This document shows positions 9,570-18,663 of a DNA stretch of 64,000 bases, one piece after another; within the stretch, counting starts at the first letter, position 1, and every line of letters starts with the position of its first letter. A program made the position numbers and the translations under genes. The notes beneath the pieces were generated by a model. The model worked only from the letters and a program-made list of their open reading frames with translations, was not told the origin of the DNA and ran no database searches. Origin of the DNA: Levilactobacillus andaensis (GTDB lineage Bacteria; Bacillota; Bacilli; Lactobacillales; Lactobacillaceae); assembly GCF_016861695.1 (NCBI RefSeq), contig NZ_BOLP01000005.1, positions 247,808-311,807 on the forward strand, read 5' to 3'.

Positions 9570-9785
9570 TTAAGCGTTGAGATCCTTTTCGTCCGGATCG
9601 ATCATTAATGCACCGGCCGCAATTTCTTCAAGAGCCCGGCCAATGGTCTTCGGGGACTTGTAGTCGGTCAAAAGTGGCTTAGCACCGGCATCCAACTCGT
9701 GGGCCCGCTTGCTAGCTAACATGATCAATGAGTACCGAGAATCAACTTGTGCTAATAAATCATCAACTGAGGGATAAAGTAGCAT
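9570..9785 (-). CDS. rpoZ: DNA-directed RNA polymerase omega subunit
   Basis: Small RNA polymerase assembly subunit of 71 aa, normal for Firmicutes. It has the omega signature: an N-terminal [21 protein letters not shown] binding the beta-prime tail, then [15 protein letters not shown]. It begins two bases after gmk stops, the classic gmk-rpoZ pair, with GGAGACG as ribosome binding site inside the end of gmk. The call is secure from motif and position. Confidence 0.95.
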   Translation of the reverse strand: MLLYPSVDDLLAQVDSRYSLIMLASKRAHELDAGAKPLLTDYKSPKTIGRALEEIAAGALMIDPDEKDLNA

Positions 9786-9787
9786 TT

Positions 9788-10402
9788 TTATTCGTCTCCA
9801 ATCATTTGTTCGTAATCCGGCATGACCCGGGTCACGCGTAACCGTTCACTGCGAATAATCATTTGAATCCGGTCGACTGCCTTGCTAACTTCATCGTTAA
9901 CAACGGCATAGTCGTAATTCCGCATCATCCGAATTTCACCAACGGCCTTCTTGATGCGCTTGTTAATGACGTCCATGGCGTCCGTTCCCCGACCAATCAA
10001 GCGGTGCTTTAACTCCATCAGATCTGGTGGCGTCAGGAAAACGAAGACGGCGTCGGGACAATTTGCCCGCACTTGCATCGCACCGTTCACTTCGATTTCC
10101 AAGAAAACATCCTTGCCTTGATCAAGGGTCTCATTAACATATTTTAACGGGGTTCCATAGTAGTTGTCAACATACTTGGCGTACTCCAGCATTTCTCCGT
10201 TACGAATATTCTCCTCAAACTCTTCCTTGGACACGAAGTAATAGTCGACGCCATTCACTTCACCTTCCCGCGGTTGGCGGGTCGTCATGGAAATGGAATA
10301 GGAAAAGTCGGTCGCACCGGTCTCGAACAGCGCCTTACGCACCGTTCCCTTACCAACGCCGGAAGGACCTGAAAGTACAATGAGCATTCCACGTTTAGCC
10401 AT
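9788..10402 (-). CDS. gmk: Guanylate kinase
   Basis: Phosphorylates GMP and dGMP with ATP; 204 aa. P-loop GPSGVGKGT at about residues 12-20, the GMP-binding signature [12 protein letters not shown] with YYFV near 42-56, and the LID segment RLIGRGTD near 134. It is the first gene of the minus-strand operon that continues to prkC and rsgA. The 282 bases upstream (10403-10684) separate it from a divergent plus-strand gene and should hold both promoters, but I could not pick a convincing -35/-10 pair. Confidence 0.96.
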   Translation of the reverse strand: MAKRGMLIVLSGPSGVGKGTVRKALFETGATDFSYSISMTTRQPREGEVNGVDYYFVSKEEFEENIRNGEMLEYAKYVDNYYGTPLKYVNETLDQGKDVFLEIEVNGAMQVRANCPDAVFVFLTPPDLMELKHRLIGRGTDAMDVINKRIKKAVGEIRMMRNYDYAVVNDEVSKAVDRIQMIIRSERLRVTRVMPDYEQMIGDE

Positions 10403-10684
10403 CGTTTAAAAATCCCTTCATCAAAAAAATTTAATTATGATACCATAGTCATCGCGTCAGCGACTTGTGACTACCGTACCGTTTAAAGTCAAGATTGCTT
10501 GGCCTGAACTATAATCTATAGGATACTATATTACCACTATTTAAGGATAAATACTGCATCTGCGGCCCAATTCTCAAAAAAAGTCGTCGCCAATAAAAAA
10601 ATTCAGGATCAGAACAAAAAGGCTTGCAATCTCAAACACGTGTTCGTATAATGAAAATACAAACAAATGTTCGAGGTGATCAGC

Positions 10685-11011
10685 ATGCAAAATGTAAATG
10701 TAAATCGGTCTGCCCTGTCTGATCGGGTGGCTACCGCTTACCGGGATCTGTTCAGTGACCTACCCGTCATTAACGGTCAAGTTGTCTATCCACAAATGCC
10801 TAAATTTCAATTGGACTACTTTATCCGGCAAACATTGGACCGGCACTATTTAGTCCGGCTTCAATTCAAAGCCGCTGTCGATGCTGCCCCGATGACCGTT
10901 ATCGGCCATCTCAAACAAGATACCGCTGGTCGCCTCATTTTAAAGCAAAGCCGTTCGTTGTTTACTATCGTGACCCCCGAACTCCTGCGTTCCATTCAGC
11001 GCGCTAAATAA
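10685..11011 (+). CDS. Hypothetical protein, weakly YolD-like
   Basis: Cytosolic 108-aa protein with no signal or membrane segment. The start was placed at the ATG with GAGGTGATCAGC upstream, six codons inside the longest frame. The second half (VRLQFKAAV, VIGHLKQD, GRLILKQ, LLRSI) has the alternating hydrophobic pattern and GHL/LIL spacing of YolD-like small beta proteins, but I cannot assign it. It is one of the few plus-strand genes here, divergent from gmk, and is closed by its own strong terminator, so it is probably a single-gene unit. Confidence 0.7.
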   Translation: MQNVNVNRSALSDRVATAYRDLFSDLPVINGQVVYPQMPKFQLDYFIRQTLDRHYLVRLQFKAAVDAAPMTVIGHLKQDTAGRLILKQSRSLFTIVTPELLRSIQRAK

Positions 11012-11021
11012 CTAATTGTCA

Positions 11022-11076
11022 AAAGGACACCGCGTCAGCGCCACCATTTCTAGTGACTGCTAACGCGGTGTCCTTT
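11022..11076 (+). terminator. Bidirectional terminator
   Basis: AAGGACACCGCGT...ACGCGGTGTCCTT forms a 13-bp stem with short flanking A and T runs on both sides. It lies between the convergent hypothetical gene at 10685 and the secreted-protein gene at 11091, and can serve both. Confidence 0.8.
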
Positions 11077-11090
11077 GTTGTCTCATTAAC

Positions 11091-11561
11091 CTATTTTGTC
11101 TCGCCGGACAGAACTGCCGCGGCGTTCTTGATGTGATGGAAGTATAGCGGATACCCGTTAACGTCCTTGCCATTTCGATATTGCTTAACCGTTAAAATGC
11201 CGCTTTTGGCCTTGATCAGAAACTTACCGTTCTTGACCTTGACCGTATAATAGCCGTTGGCATTGGCCTGCTTGCTCCAGGTACACGTCCCCTGCTTGAC
11301 CTTGCGGCTGACCTGATAGGACTGCTGGTCGATTGGATGCCACTTCTTGCTAGCATAGTAGCCGCCACCAAAAACAAACGTTGACTTCGTAATCTTGACC
11401 CGATATTTCAAATCCTGTTCCTGAAACCAACTTCCCCGTACAGCGGTTGGCGTTGGTCGAGCGGTGGTGCCCGCCTGACCAATAACCGGTTGCGTTGTCA
11501 TGAACCCAACGGCAACGCCAAATGAGATCACGGCCAACCCCAAACCTAGTCCGCGTTTCAT
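11091..11561 (-). CDS. Secreted hypothetical protein
   Basis: 156-aa protein with a typical signal peptide: MKRG, a hydrophobic run to about residue 22, and possible cleavage near GQAG. The mature part is rich in Lys, Tyr and Trp with alternating beta-like pattern (SKKWHPIDQQSYQVSRK, GYYTVKVKNGKFLIKAK), suggesting a small extracellular beta domain like those lactobacilli secrete. I do not recognise a family. Its 3' end faces the terminator at 11022; the terminator of the next gene upstream lies within 11627-11673, so it is probably transcribed alone. Confidence 0.75.
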   Translation of the reverse strand: MKRGLGLGLAVISFGVAVGFMTTQPVIGQAGTTARPTPTAVRGSWFQEQDLKYRVKITKSTFVFGGGYYASKKWHPIDQQSYQVSRKVKQGTCTWSKQANANGYYTVKVKNGKFLIKAKSGILTVKQYRNGKDVNGYPLYFHHIKNAAAVLSGETK

Positions 11562-11626
11562 AGTAAAGCCCCCAAGTTTTTATTTTCACAAGTTAATTAT
11601 ACAATGATTTGTTAACGGTCGCTAAC

Positions 11627-11673
11627 AAAAAGGCTACCTCTGCCGGAAGAATTCCCAGCTAGAAGTAGCCCTT
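11627..11673 (-). terminator. Terminator of the surface-protein gene
   Basis: On the minus strand GGGCTACTTCT pairs with AGAGGTAGCC and is followed by TTTTTG, directly after the stop codon at 11687. Confidence 0.75.
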
Positions 11674-11686
11674 ATTTCAACTTTAG

Positions 11687-14212
11687 CTAATCACGATGTT
11701 GCCGTAACCGCCAGAGGCTCGTGCCAAATCCAAGTAAGAGCACCCCAGCTAATAAGACGCCAGCACTCTTTTCTTCATTGGTCTGTGGTAAGTAGCGGTT
11801 AGACTTATCCTTCGCCGCTGTTGATGATGTAGTGGCTGAATCGTTATGGGCAAAGGCCCCGGTACCGCCACCCATCGTGTTGGACGATGAGGATTGATCT
11901 ACCCCGGTTACCGCACCACCACCGGTAACGACATCAGCAGAAGACGATCCCGTTCCCGTAGAACTACTGCTTACTGTTTGTGAGCTAGAAGTACTGCTAG
12001 TTGGTCGACTACTAGTCGAAGACGACGTCACCGTTGAACTTGAACTCGATGGAACTGACGTTGACGAGCTAGAAGATATTGATGGTACCGAACTCGATGA
12101 CGATGATATCGTTGAGCTGGAACTTGATACACTAGAACTTGATGAATTGGAACTTGAAGAACTAGAACCTGAAGAACTTGAACCTGATGAACTTGAACCT
12201 GATGAACTAGAACTCGAAGAACTAGAACTCGAAGAACTAGACTCTGAAGAACTAGACTCTGAAGAACTGGAACTAATAGAGCTAGAAGAGCTTGAGCTAG
12301 TAATTACACTCGAACTCGATGAGCTTGACGATTCGGTTGGTTCCGATGAAGTCGTTGTCGTATCGTCGGAACTTGATCCTGTGGCTGTCGACTGGTCAAC
12401 TTGAGACGCCACCGCAGACTGATCACTATTAGCATCAACGACAACCGGTACTAATTCCTGATTAAGGGCATAGCCATCTGGTGCACTGATTTCCTTAAAG
12501 TAGTAAGTCCCCGATTCCAAATTACCAACCGTTAGCTGACCACTAATGTCCGTAGTCTGAGGTGTACCGATGACTGTCGTCTGATCTGCAGCTAAGAGTT
12601 CGTAAACAGCACCCTGCAAGCCATAGCCCGTATCCGATGCTGTCTTATTTAACGTAGCTGACCCGGTTGCCACTTTAACCGGTGAATCGCTCTGGCTAAC
12701 CTGCTTAACCGTGGTCATCGTTGAAGTCATGGTAAATGGTACCTTCTCATCATTTACTTCATACCCCATTGGTGCGGCCGTTTCCTTGAAGTAATAATCA
12801 CCAGCAGCTAGTCCTGTAACTTGAATTTGTCCAGCCGTATTGGTCTTCAGTCCACTCTTGACGACGCTTCCCGTACTATCATAAACATCATAAACTGCAT
12901 TCGCCAAAGTATCGCCTGAATCGGCCGCCGTCTTCGTCAAAATGACATTATTTTGACTATCTGTTTGACTGACATCAACCGGCGTTGACGTATTGTTCGC
13001 CGCGATTGTGACTGGGACAAGTGCTGAATTTAGCAGATAACCATCCGGCGCGGCTGTTTCTTTAAAGTAATATTTACCAGCGGACAGACCTTTCATCGTT
13101 AACTGTCCCTGATCATCCGTAGTTCCTGAACCAAGTAGCTCATTCTCATCATTATAAAACTCATAATGAGCACCGGCCAGAAGTTTGCCGTCAATGCCAG
13201 TTTTTGTCAACACCGCAGATCCCGAATAATCTCCGCTAGCATTACCGGAACCGCCCCATTCAACATCCTTATGACTTAAAGCCGGGCTTTCAATCGTCCC
13301 GTCACCACTACCACCGGGATTTCCCGTAATCCCATTAGCACTAGCAACCGCCACATCGTTAGTCAACGTACCACTAGTTCCCGACTGATTTTTAACCGTT
13401 GTTGTGTAAACAATTTCAACCCCCGTCGTAACGTGGTCAAAGTGATAGGTCAACTTTTGTCCGTCAACGGTCGGCTCAACGCTTGCCCCTGTCACCTTAT
13501 CCAGCACATTTCCACTAGCATCGGTATAGGTGACCGTTGTTGAATTTGGATCGTAGTCTTGATTGATTCCAAGCGTATCGGTGACCGTCGTTGCCCCCAT
13601 GTCATCGGCGTTAACATTGAAGAAAACGTCCCAGACCATTTGGGCGGGCCACGTCTTATTGGTACTATCAAATGCACTGACCCAGCCATTTTTATTGACA
13701 ACATAACCAGGACCATCACTGCCATCACTGCCACCACTACCATTATCAACCATCTTAGTTCCAGTGATAGCAAAATTTAATGACCCAGAACGGCCAATAT
13801 TTGTATTCGCCAACTGGTTATTAAACACAATGGTTCCAGTGTCGTCGTCCTTATTGAGGGTAAAAGTTCCAACGTCCGTTCCGGTCTTTTCATCCTCAAT
13901 CTCAAATGAAATGTTCCCGTAGCTTGCTGTCTCGGGTAAAGTAACCGTCGCGGTATCGCCATCTTCAATTGCGATACCATCTTTTAATGTCCAATTATAG
14001 GTAATGCTGTAGTTTTGACCTGCCTCCAAATCAGCACCAGGGTCAATTGTCACGACCCCACTATTAGTTTTCTCTGTAATTGTTGCTTCAGCAGCGGTTA
14101 GTCCCTTCGTCGCCATTGTAATATCCTTGGCACTCGCCCTAAGACTCCCCCCGCAAATAATCAACAGGGTTACTAGTAATCCTAGACAAAAAGCACCAAT
14201 TTTCTTCCACAT
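11687..14212 (-). CDS. LPXTG-type surface adhesin with SpaA/Cna-B domains
   Basis: Sortase-anchored protein of 841 aa. The start was set at the ATG preceded by AGGGGTG, six codons inside the longest frame. A signal peptide (about 1-30) is followed by two adhesin-like beta domains of the collagen-binding type (about 40-300) and three SpaA-like domains, each opening with a Lys in LTKT or LNKT and ending in YFKE, the residues of self-formed isopeptide bonds. A serine linker of about 130 residues leads to LPQTN, a hydrophobic helix and a basic tail. It is likely exported, bound to peptidoglycan and used in adhesion or as a pilin-like stalk. No sortase gene is nearby. Confidence 0.92.
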   Translation of the reverse strand: MWKKIGAFCLGLLVTLLIICGGSLRASAKDITMATKGLTAAEATITEKTNSGVVTIDPGADLEAGQNYSITYNWTLKDGIAIEDGDTATVTLPETASYGNISFEIEDEKTGTDVGTFTLNKDDDTGTIVFNNQLANTNIGRSGSLNFAITGTKMVDNGSGGSDGSDGPGYVVNKNGWVSAFDSTNKTWPAQMVWDVFFNVNADDMGATTVTDTLGINQDYDPNSTTVTYTDASGNVLDKVTGASVEPTVDGQKLTYHFDHVTTGVEIVYTTTVKNQSGTSGTLTNDVAVASANGITGNPGGSGDGTIESPALSHKDVEWGGSGNASGDYSGSAVLTKTGIDGKLLAGAHYEFYNDENELLGSGTTDDQGQLTMKGLSAGKYYFKETAAPDGYLLNSALVPVTIAANNTSTPVDVSQTDSQNNVILTKTAADSGDTLANAVYDVYDSTGSVVKSGLKTNTAGQIQVTGLAAGDYYFKETAAPMGYEVNDEKVPFTMTSTMTTVKQVSQSDSPVKVATGSATLNKTASDTGYGLQGAVYELLAADQTTVIGTPQTTDISGQLTVGNLESGTYYFKEISAPDGYALNQELVPVVVDANSDQSAVASQVDQSTATGSSSDDTTTTSSEPTESSSSSSSSVITSSSSSSSISSSSSESSSSESSSSSSSSSSSSSSGSSSSGSSSSGSSSSSSNSSSSSVSSSSSTISSSSSSVPSISSSSSTSVPSSSSSTVTSSSTSSRPTSSTSSSQTVSSSSTGTGSSSADVVTGGGAVTGVDQSSSSNTMGGGTGAFAHNDSATTSSTAAKDKSNRYLPQTNEEKSAGVLLAGVLLLGFGTSLWRLRQHRD

Positions 14213-14320
14213 CTGACTCACACCCCTCATGCTAACTGTTACGCTTCGAAACTAATTATATCCCAAACAGACAACAATTTTAAGCTAAAGTTCATAAATA
14301 GTTTCAACTAGTTTTACCTC

Positions 14321-14358
14321 AAAATAAAAACAGGTCTATTCCCCCTAGGGACGACCTG
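14321..14358 (-). terminator. Terminator after recN
   Basis: CAGGTCG on the minus strand pairs with the complementary arm around TCCC..GGGGA and is followed by TTTTTATTTT. Confidence 0.75.
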
Positions 14359-14371
14359 CATTTCAAGTTTA

Positions 14372-16084
14372 TTATTTTTTTTGATTAACTTTAGCTTTTG
14401 CCTTATCCGCGAGGCCAAGCAGTTCGCTCGCATGTTCTAACGCGAGCTTCGTCACCTGTGTTCCGGCAGACATTCTGGCAATTTCGCCAACACGGTCTTG
14501 CTCACTTAATCGAGTTAGGTGCGTTTCCGTCCGATTACCCACGATTTCCTTAGCAATAAAGTAATGGTGATCGGCCATAGCCGCCACTTGGGGTAAATGA
14601 GTGATACATAAAACCTGTGACTCCCTAGCGATACCACTGATCTTTTCAGCAATGGCTTGGGCCACCCGGCCACTGACCCCAGTATCCACTTCATCAAAGA
14701 TAATCGACGTCACTCCCTGTGATTCGGAGAAAATCGTCTTCAATGCCAGCATGATTCGGGACAATTCCCCACCAGAGGCAATCTTGGCTAACGGCCGCAT
14801 GGCTTCGCCGGGGTTCGTCCGCAGATAGAATTCCACGTGGTCCAGTCCGGTACTTAACAGCGGCTGAGTCTTCGAACGCGTGAAGTGCACGGCAAAGACC
14901 GTCTTATCCATGTAGAGGTCGGCCAGTTCGCCATGAATCGCCTGCTCCAACTCTTGAGCAGCCTGTTTACGTGCCTTACTCAACTTTTCTCCCAGTTTCA
15001 GTAGGGTCGACTGTTGGTTGGCGACTTGGGTCTCCAAATCATCTGCCGTCTCGTCGGTCGACTGCATCTGTTTGAGTTCCACCGAGATTTGGTCAAAATA
15101 CTTCAAGACCTGGCCTTCGGAGTCACCGTATTTGCGCTTCAACTGATTGATGACTTCCAGTCGCCGCTCGATTTCATCTAAGCGCCCTTCGTCCCACTCT
15201 AGCATGTCCAGTTGCGATGAGACATCGCCCACGGCATCGCTCAGCGCATAATAGGCCGATTCCAGTCCGCCCGCAATCTGCTTGAAGGCCGGGTCAAAGT
15301 CCGCGATTGCCTGCATTGCCTGCATCGCGCTACTGATCTGGTCATTCACCCCCGGTGCGGCGTCCTCACCCGTCAAGATCAACGCCGTCTGTTGTAACGC
15401 GTCATTGATCTTTTGAAAGTTGTCTAACCGGTCTCGTTCCGCAATCAGGTCGTCTTCCTCGCCCGGCTGTAACTGGGCCGACTCGATCTCGTTGACCTGA
15501 AATTTCAGCATATCCAAGCGTTGGGCCCACTCTTTTTCGTTGGCCCGCTTATTCTCTAACGTATCGCGCAACTGCGTGTACTGCTGATAGGTCGTCTGGT
15601 ACTGAGCCTTTAGGTCGTGCACCTGGTCTGCCGCAAACTCATCCAACATCCCCAAATGTTTTTCTGGTTGCATCAGCTCTTGGTGCTCGTTTTGTCCGTG
15701 AATATCGACCGCCGTTTCACCGATATGCTTCAACGTGTTGGTGTTGACCAGCATGCCGTTGACCCGACAGGTATTGCGTCCGTTGCGGTGAATTTCCCGC
15801 TGCAAAATGACGTTGCCATCGTCGTGGTCGATACCCAGCTCATCGAGGACCTTGTAGGTCGTTCCACCCGCGGGAAAGATAAAACTCCCCTGAATGACCG
15901 CCTTATCCATGCCCGTCCGGACAAAGTTGGCAGATCCACGACCACCCGCTAGCAGGCCGACTGCATCAATAATGATGGACTTCCCGGCACCGGTTTCCCC
16001 GGTCAAGACCGTCATCCCATTTTTAAACACCACATCGAGGCGTTCGATGATGGCGAAATTTTTAATTGATAGTTCCTGTAACAC
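14372..16084 (-). CDS. recN: DNA repair protein RecN
   Basis: SMC-like ATPase of 570 aa acting early at double-strand breaks. The GTG start at 16084 is preferred because AGGGGGC lies just before it and the protein then begins (M)LQELSIKNFAIIE, the family start; the longer frame adds nine unconserved residues. Walker A TGETGAGKS near residue 30, a coiled-coil middle (about 150-370), ABC signature ASGGELSR near 435 and Walker B IIFDEVDTGVSG near 465 are intact. It follows argR, the standard argR-recN order. Confidence 0.95.
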   Translation of the reverse strand: MLQELSIKNFAIIERLDVVFKNGMTVLTGETGAGKSIIIDAVGLLAGGRGSANFVRTGMDKAVIQGSFIFPAGGTTYKVLDELGIDHDDGNVILQREIHRNGRNTCRVNGMLVNTNTLKHIGETAVDIHGQNEHQELMQPEKHLGMLDEFAADQVHDLKAQYQTTYQQYTQLRDTLENKRANEKEWAQRLDMLKFQVNEIESAQLQPGEEDDLIAERDRLDNFQKINDALQQTALILTGEDAAPGVNDQISSAMQAMQAIADFDPAFKQIAGGLESAYYALSDAVGDVSSQLDMLEWDEGRLDEIERRLEVINQLKRKYGDSEGQVLKYFDQISVELKQMQSTDETADDLETQVANQQSTLLKLGEKLSKARKQAAQELEQAIHGELADLYMDKTVFAVHFTRSKTQPLLSTGLDHVEFYLRTNPGEAMRPLAKIASGGELSRIMLALKTIFSESQGVTSIIFDEVDTGVSGRVAQAIAEKISGIARESQVLCITHLPQVAAMADHHYFIAKEIVGNRTETHLTRLSEQDRVGEIARMSAGTQVTKLALEHASELLGLADKAKAKVNQKK

Positions 16085-16158
16085 TTTTTTGCCCCCTAAA
16101 CAAAAGACCACTGCTGATGCTCAGCTCTGTGCTGGTCGGTCAGTCGTGGTCACTGCTC

Positions 16159-16614
16159 TTAATCCGCAAGCATGCGGTCAATCGTCTTTTCTAATTGTAA
16201 AGCACCCTGATGGGAAACACAAACGGTCAGAACGGAACTATCGTCGCCCACCGTGCCAAAAACATACTCGTAGCGCATCTGATCCAATAACGAGGCAATC
16301 ACCGGTCCATTACCGGGAAGTACCTTCAAAACCGTAAATTGGTCCTGTACCGCAAAGGATATGTAGGCATTTTGCAAGGTTCGCTGCAATTTCTTCTGGG
16401 TATCAATCTTCTTTTGGACGGGTAAACTGTAACGGTAACCGCCAGATTCAGCTGGTAATTTAACCAACTGCATCTCCTTGATGTCCCGTGAAATCGTTGC
16501 CTGTGTGACGTGAATGCCATCTTCGGCGAGCAAACGGACAAAGTCCTCTTGCCGTTCGATTTCCCGTGATGTGAGCAACCGTTTCAATAATTGCTGGCGT
16601 TCCTGCTTTTTCAT
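16159..16614 (-). CDS. argR: Arginine repressor
   Basis: Hexameric arginine-responsive regulator (ArgR/AhrC) of 151 aa. The N-terminal winged helix contains TQATISRDIKEM near 35-47, the recognition helix typical of the family, and the C-terminal oligomerisation domain shows GTVGDDSSVLTVC, where arginine binds. AAGGGGGG precedes the ATG. No arginine biosynthesis or arc genes are in the window, so targets lie elsewhere. A candidate ARG box overlaps its own promoter region. Confidence 0.94.
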   Translation of the reverse strand: MKKQERQQLLKRLLTSREIERQEDFVRLLAEDGIHVTQATISRDIKEMQLVKLPAESGGYRYSLPVQKKIDTQKKLQRTLQNAYISFAVQDQFTVLKVLPGNGPVIASLLDQMRYEYVFGTVGDDSSVLTVCVSHQGALQLEKTIDRMLAD

Positions 16615-16630
16615 ACCTGGCCCCCCTTTA

Positions 16631-16650
16631 TGTGATAAAAATGCATAATC
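16631..16650. promoter_or_regulatory. Candidate ArgR operator upstream of argR
   Basis: The plus strand here contains TGATAAAAATGCA, close to the Bacillus ARG-box core TGAATAAAAATTCA. It sits just downstream of a plausible minus-strand -10 (TATGAT, with TTTCCA 17 bases upstream), where a repressor would block initiation. Autoregulation is inferred. Confidence 0.4.
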
Positions 16651-16707
16651 TTATCATATACCAGACCTAAGTATTTGGAAAGTAAATTCTAATAATTTTC
16701 TCATAAT

Positions 16708-17523
16708 CTATTGATTGAGGCCTTCGTAAGCAGCATTAATCGTTTCTTCAACGGAAACTGAACTTACACAGACTGCATGTTTATCGACAGATTGTAAGTG
16801 AACCAGGAATTCGATGTTGCCTTCGCCACCCCGAATCGGTGAGAAATCGAGGCCAAGCACGCTATAACCGGTCGCCACCGCAAAATCAATGATATTTTGG
16901 ACCACGGCGGTGTGGACCCGACGCTCACGCACGATGCCGTGAGCCCCGACATCTCCCCGTTGCGCTTCAAACTGCGGCTTGATCAGCGCCACAACATCCC
17001 CACCGGTCGCCAAGATGCCCTTTAACGGCGGCAAAATCATGTCGAGGGAGATAAAGGACACATCGATCGACGCAAAGGTCGGTTGACCCTTGGTGAAGTC
17101 GGCTAACTTGCTGTAACGGAAATTGGTATGCTCCATCACGATGACCCGCGGGTCCTGCCGTAATTTCCACACCAACTGGTTACTGCCGACATCCAACGCG
17201 TAGCTGAGTTGCGCGCCGTTCTGGAGCATGACGTCGGTAAAACCACCGGTCGAGGATCCGATATCCAAAACGATACGGTCGGTCACGTCGATGTCAAAGA
17301 CCTCGAGCGCCTTGGCCAACTTAAACCCGCCCCGTGATACGTAAGGCAGAGGATGACCCTTCAAATGAAGCTCGGTATCCGCCGGAATCATCGACCCTGG
17401 CTTGTCCAACCGTTCTTCATTGGTGCCCAAAATCTCACCGGCCATTACGGCGCGTTTCGCCTCGTCCAACGACGTGTAGAGTCCCTGTTCAACTAAAAGG
17501 TCCGCCACCCGTTTTTTCTTCAT
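16708..17523 (-). CDS. tlyA: TlyA-family rRNA 2'-O-methyltransferase / hemolysin-like protein
   Basis: 271-aa protein with an N-terminal S4 RNA-binding domain (KKRVADLLVEQGL onward, about 1-60) joined to an FtsJ-type SAM methylase domain, including LDIGSSTGGFTDVML near 85-99 and a catalytic Lys-Asp-Lys-Glu arrangement by family analogy (ALIKPQFE near 180). Characterised TlyA methylates ribose of rRNA cytidines in mycobacteria; the substrate here is inferred. It overlaps ispA by four bases (ATGA), indicating translational coupling. Confidence 0.9.
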   Translation of the reverse strand: MKKKRVADLLVEQGLYTSLDEAKRAVMAGEILGTNEERLDKPGSMIPADTELHLKGHPLPYVSRGGFKLAKALEVFDIDVTDRIVLDIGSSTGGFTDVMLQNGAQLSYALDVGSNQLVWKLRQDPRVIVMEHTNFRYSKLADFTKGQPTFASIDVSFISLDMILPPLKGILATGGDVVALIKPQFEAQRGDVGAHGIVRERRVHTAVVQNIIDFAVATGYSVLGLDFSPIRGGEGNIEFLVHLQSVDKHAVCVSSVSVEETINAAYEGLNQ

Positions 17524-18425
17524 GCTTTCACCCGTTTCGTATCAAAGTAACTAAAGAAGGCGGTCAGCAGACTCCGTCCTTCGCTAGCTGGTAATTGTGC
17601 CAAAGCCGTCTTACCAGCCTGAATCGTGTCGATCAACGCTTGATTTGCGCCCTGCAAGCCCAGTTTACCCGGATAGGTATTCTTGGCCTCGCCGGCGTCT
17701 TTTTGCGTCGCCTTACCCAGTTCGGCTGGAGTGCTGACCACGTCCAAGATGTCATCGTAGATCTGAAATGCCAGTCCAAAGGCATCGGCAAACTGGAGGT
17801 ACGGTGCCCACTGGTCTCGTGGCGTCTCACCTAAGATCAATCCGGCCTGGACCGCGTAATGCAGTAAGGCCCCGGTTTTTTCCCGGTGAAGCACCCGGAG
17901 CTTAGTCAGCGGCAGGTCCACGTGTTCAGACTGAATATCCTTGGCCTGACCAGCGACCATGCCGCCAGGGCCGGCCGCTTGAGCCAACGCTTGGGTCAAT
18001 GCCACCTGCGTTTCGGCAGATAGGTCGGTCGCCGTCAGCCATTGAAAGGCCAACGTCAACAGGCCATCGCCGGCCAGCGTCGCCATGCCCGCACCAAATT
18101 TCATGTGATTGGTTGGCTCACCACGGCGCAGCGCATCGTTGTCCATGGCCGGTAGATCGTCATGGATCAGCGAGTACGTGTGCAACAGCTCTAGCGCCAT
18201 AATCGGCTGCCAGTCGCGTTTCTGGTCCACCGTGTGACCGAGGGCCTGCAACGTGGCGACCGTCAACAATGGCCGCAACCGTTTGCCACCGGCCAGTACC
18301 GAATAGCTCATGGCTTCGGCCAACCGGTCATCGCCACTGTCCGCAACAATGGCGGCCTTTAGCGGCGCGTTGAGCCACGGCACCCAAGTCTGTTCGAACT
18401 GCGTTAAGCGTGCATCACTTGGCAT
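17520..18425 (-). CDS. ispA: Polyprenyl (farnesyl/geranyl) diphosphate synthase
   Basis: Isoprenoid chain elongation from dimethylallyl and isopentenyl diphosphate. The 301-aa form starting MPSDARL is preferred: AAGGGGG lies upstream and the ATG overlaps the xseB stop by 11 bases. The two aspartate-rich Mg-binding motifs are present, DDLPAMD near residue 85 and YDDILD near 225, with GGKRLRP near 45. Position beside xseAB matches other Firmicutes. Exact chain length of the product cannot be read from sequence alone. Confidence 0.93.
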   Translation of the reverse strand: MPSDARLTQFEQTWVPWLNAPLKAAIVADSGDDRLAEAMSYSVLAGGKRLRPLLTVATLQALGHTVDQKRDWQPIMALELLHTYSLIHDDLPAMDNDALRRGEPTNHMKFGAGMATLAGDGLLTLAFQWLTATDLSAETQVALTQALAQAAGPGGMVAGQAKDIQSEHVDLPLTKLRVLHREKTGALLHYAVQAGLILGETPRDQWAPYLQFADAFGLAFQIYDDILDVVSTPAELGKATQKDAGEAKNTYPGKLGLQGANQALIDTIQAGKTALAQLPASEGRSLLTAFFSYFDTKRVKA

Positions 18426-18663
18426 CACCAGCGCCCCCTTGTGGCGTCTCAAAAGCAACTTCTTGGTCGTCGTCAGACATCATCGTCGTCAACGTCTTCT
18501 CGGCGTCTTGCAGGGTCGTTTGTAAGTCCTTGCTTAAGGCCACACCCTTCTGAAATTGGGCTAGGGCTTGTTCCAACGGAATATCGCCCTGTTCAAGTTG
18601 CGCGACGATCTGTTCCAATGTCGTTAAATTCTCTTCAAAAGTCGGTTTCGTTTCTTCACTCAT
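18415..18663 (-). CDS. xseB: Exodeoxyribonuclease VII small subunit
   Basis: 82-aa subunit that coats the large subunit of this single-strand exonuclease. The family signature [18 protein letters not shown] at about 9-26 and [12 protein letters not shown] after it are clear; the C-terminal tail is longer than usual and variable. It starts inside the last codons of xseA (eight-base overlap) and its end overlaps ispA, so all three are probably coupled. Confidence 0.93.
   Translation of the reverse strand: MSEETKPTFEENLTTLEQIVAQLEQGDIPLEQALAQFQKGVALSKDLQTTLQDAEKTLTTMMSDDDQEVAFETPQGGAGDAK

Noticed and set aside
12147..12404. Plus-strand frame encoding a Glu/Leu-rich repeat protein
   Set aside because: It is the antisense of the serine linker of the surface adhesin; its regular LE pattern comes from the serine codons. 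No start signal supports it.
13492..13980. Other frames within the adhesin gene
   Set aside because: They lack ribosome binding sites and family features and lie fully inside a gene with clear domains.
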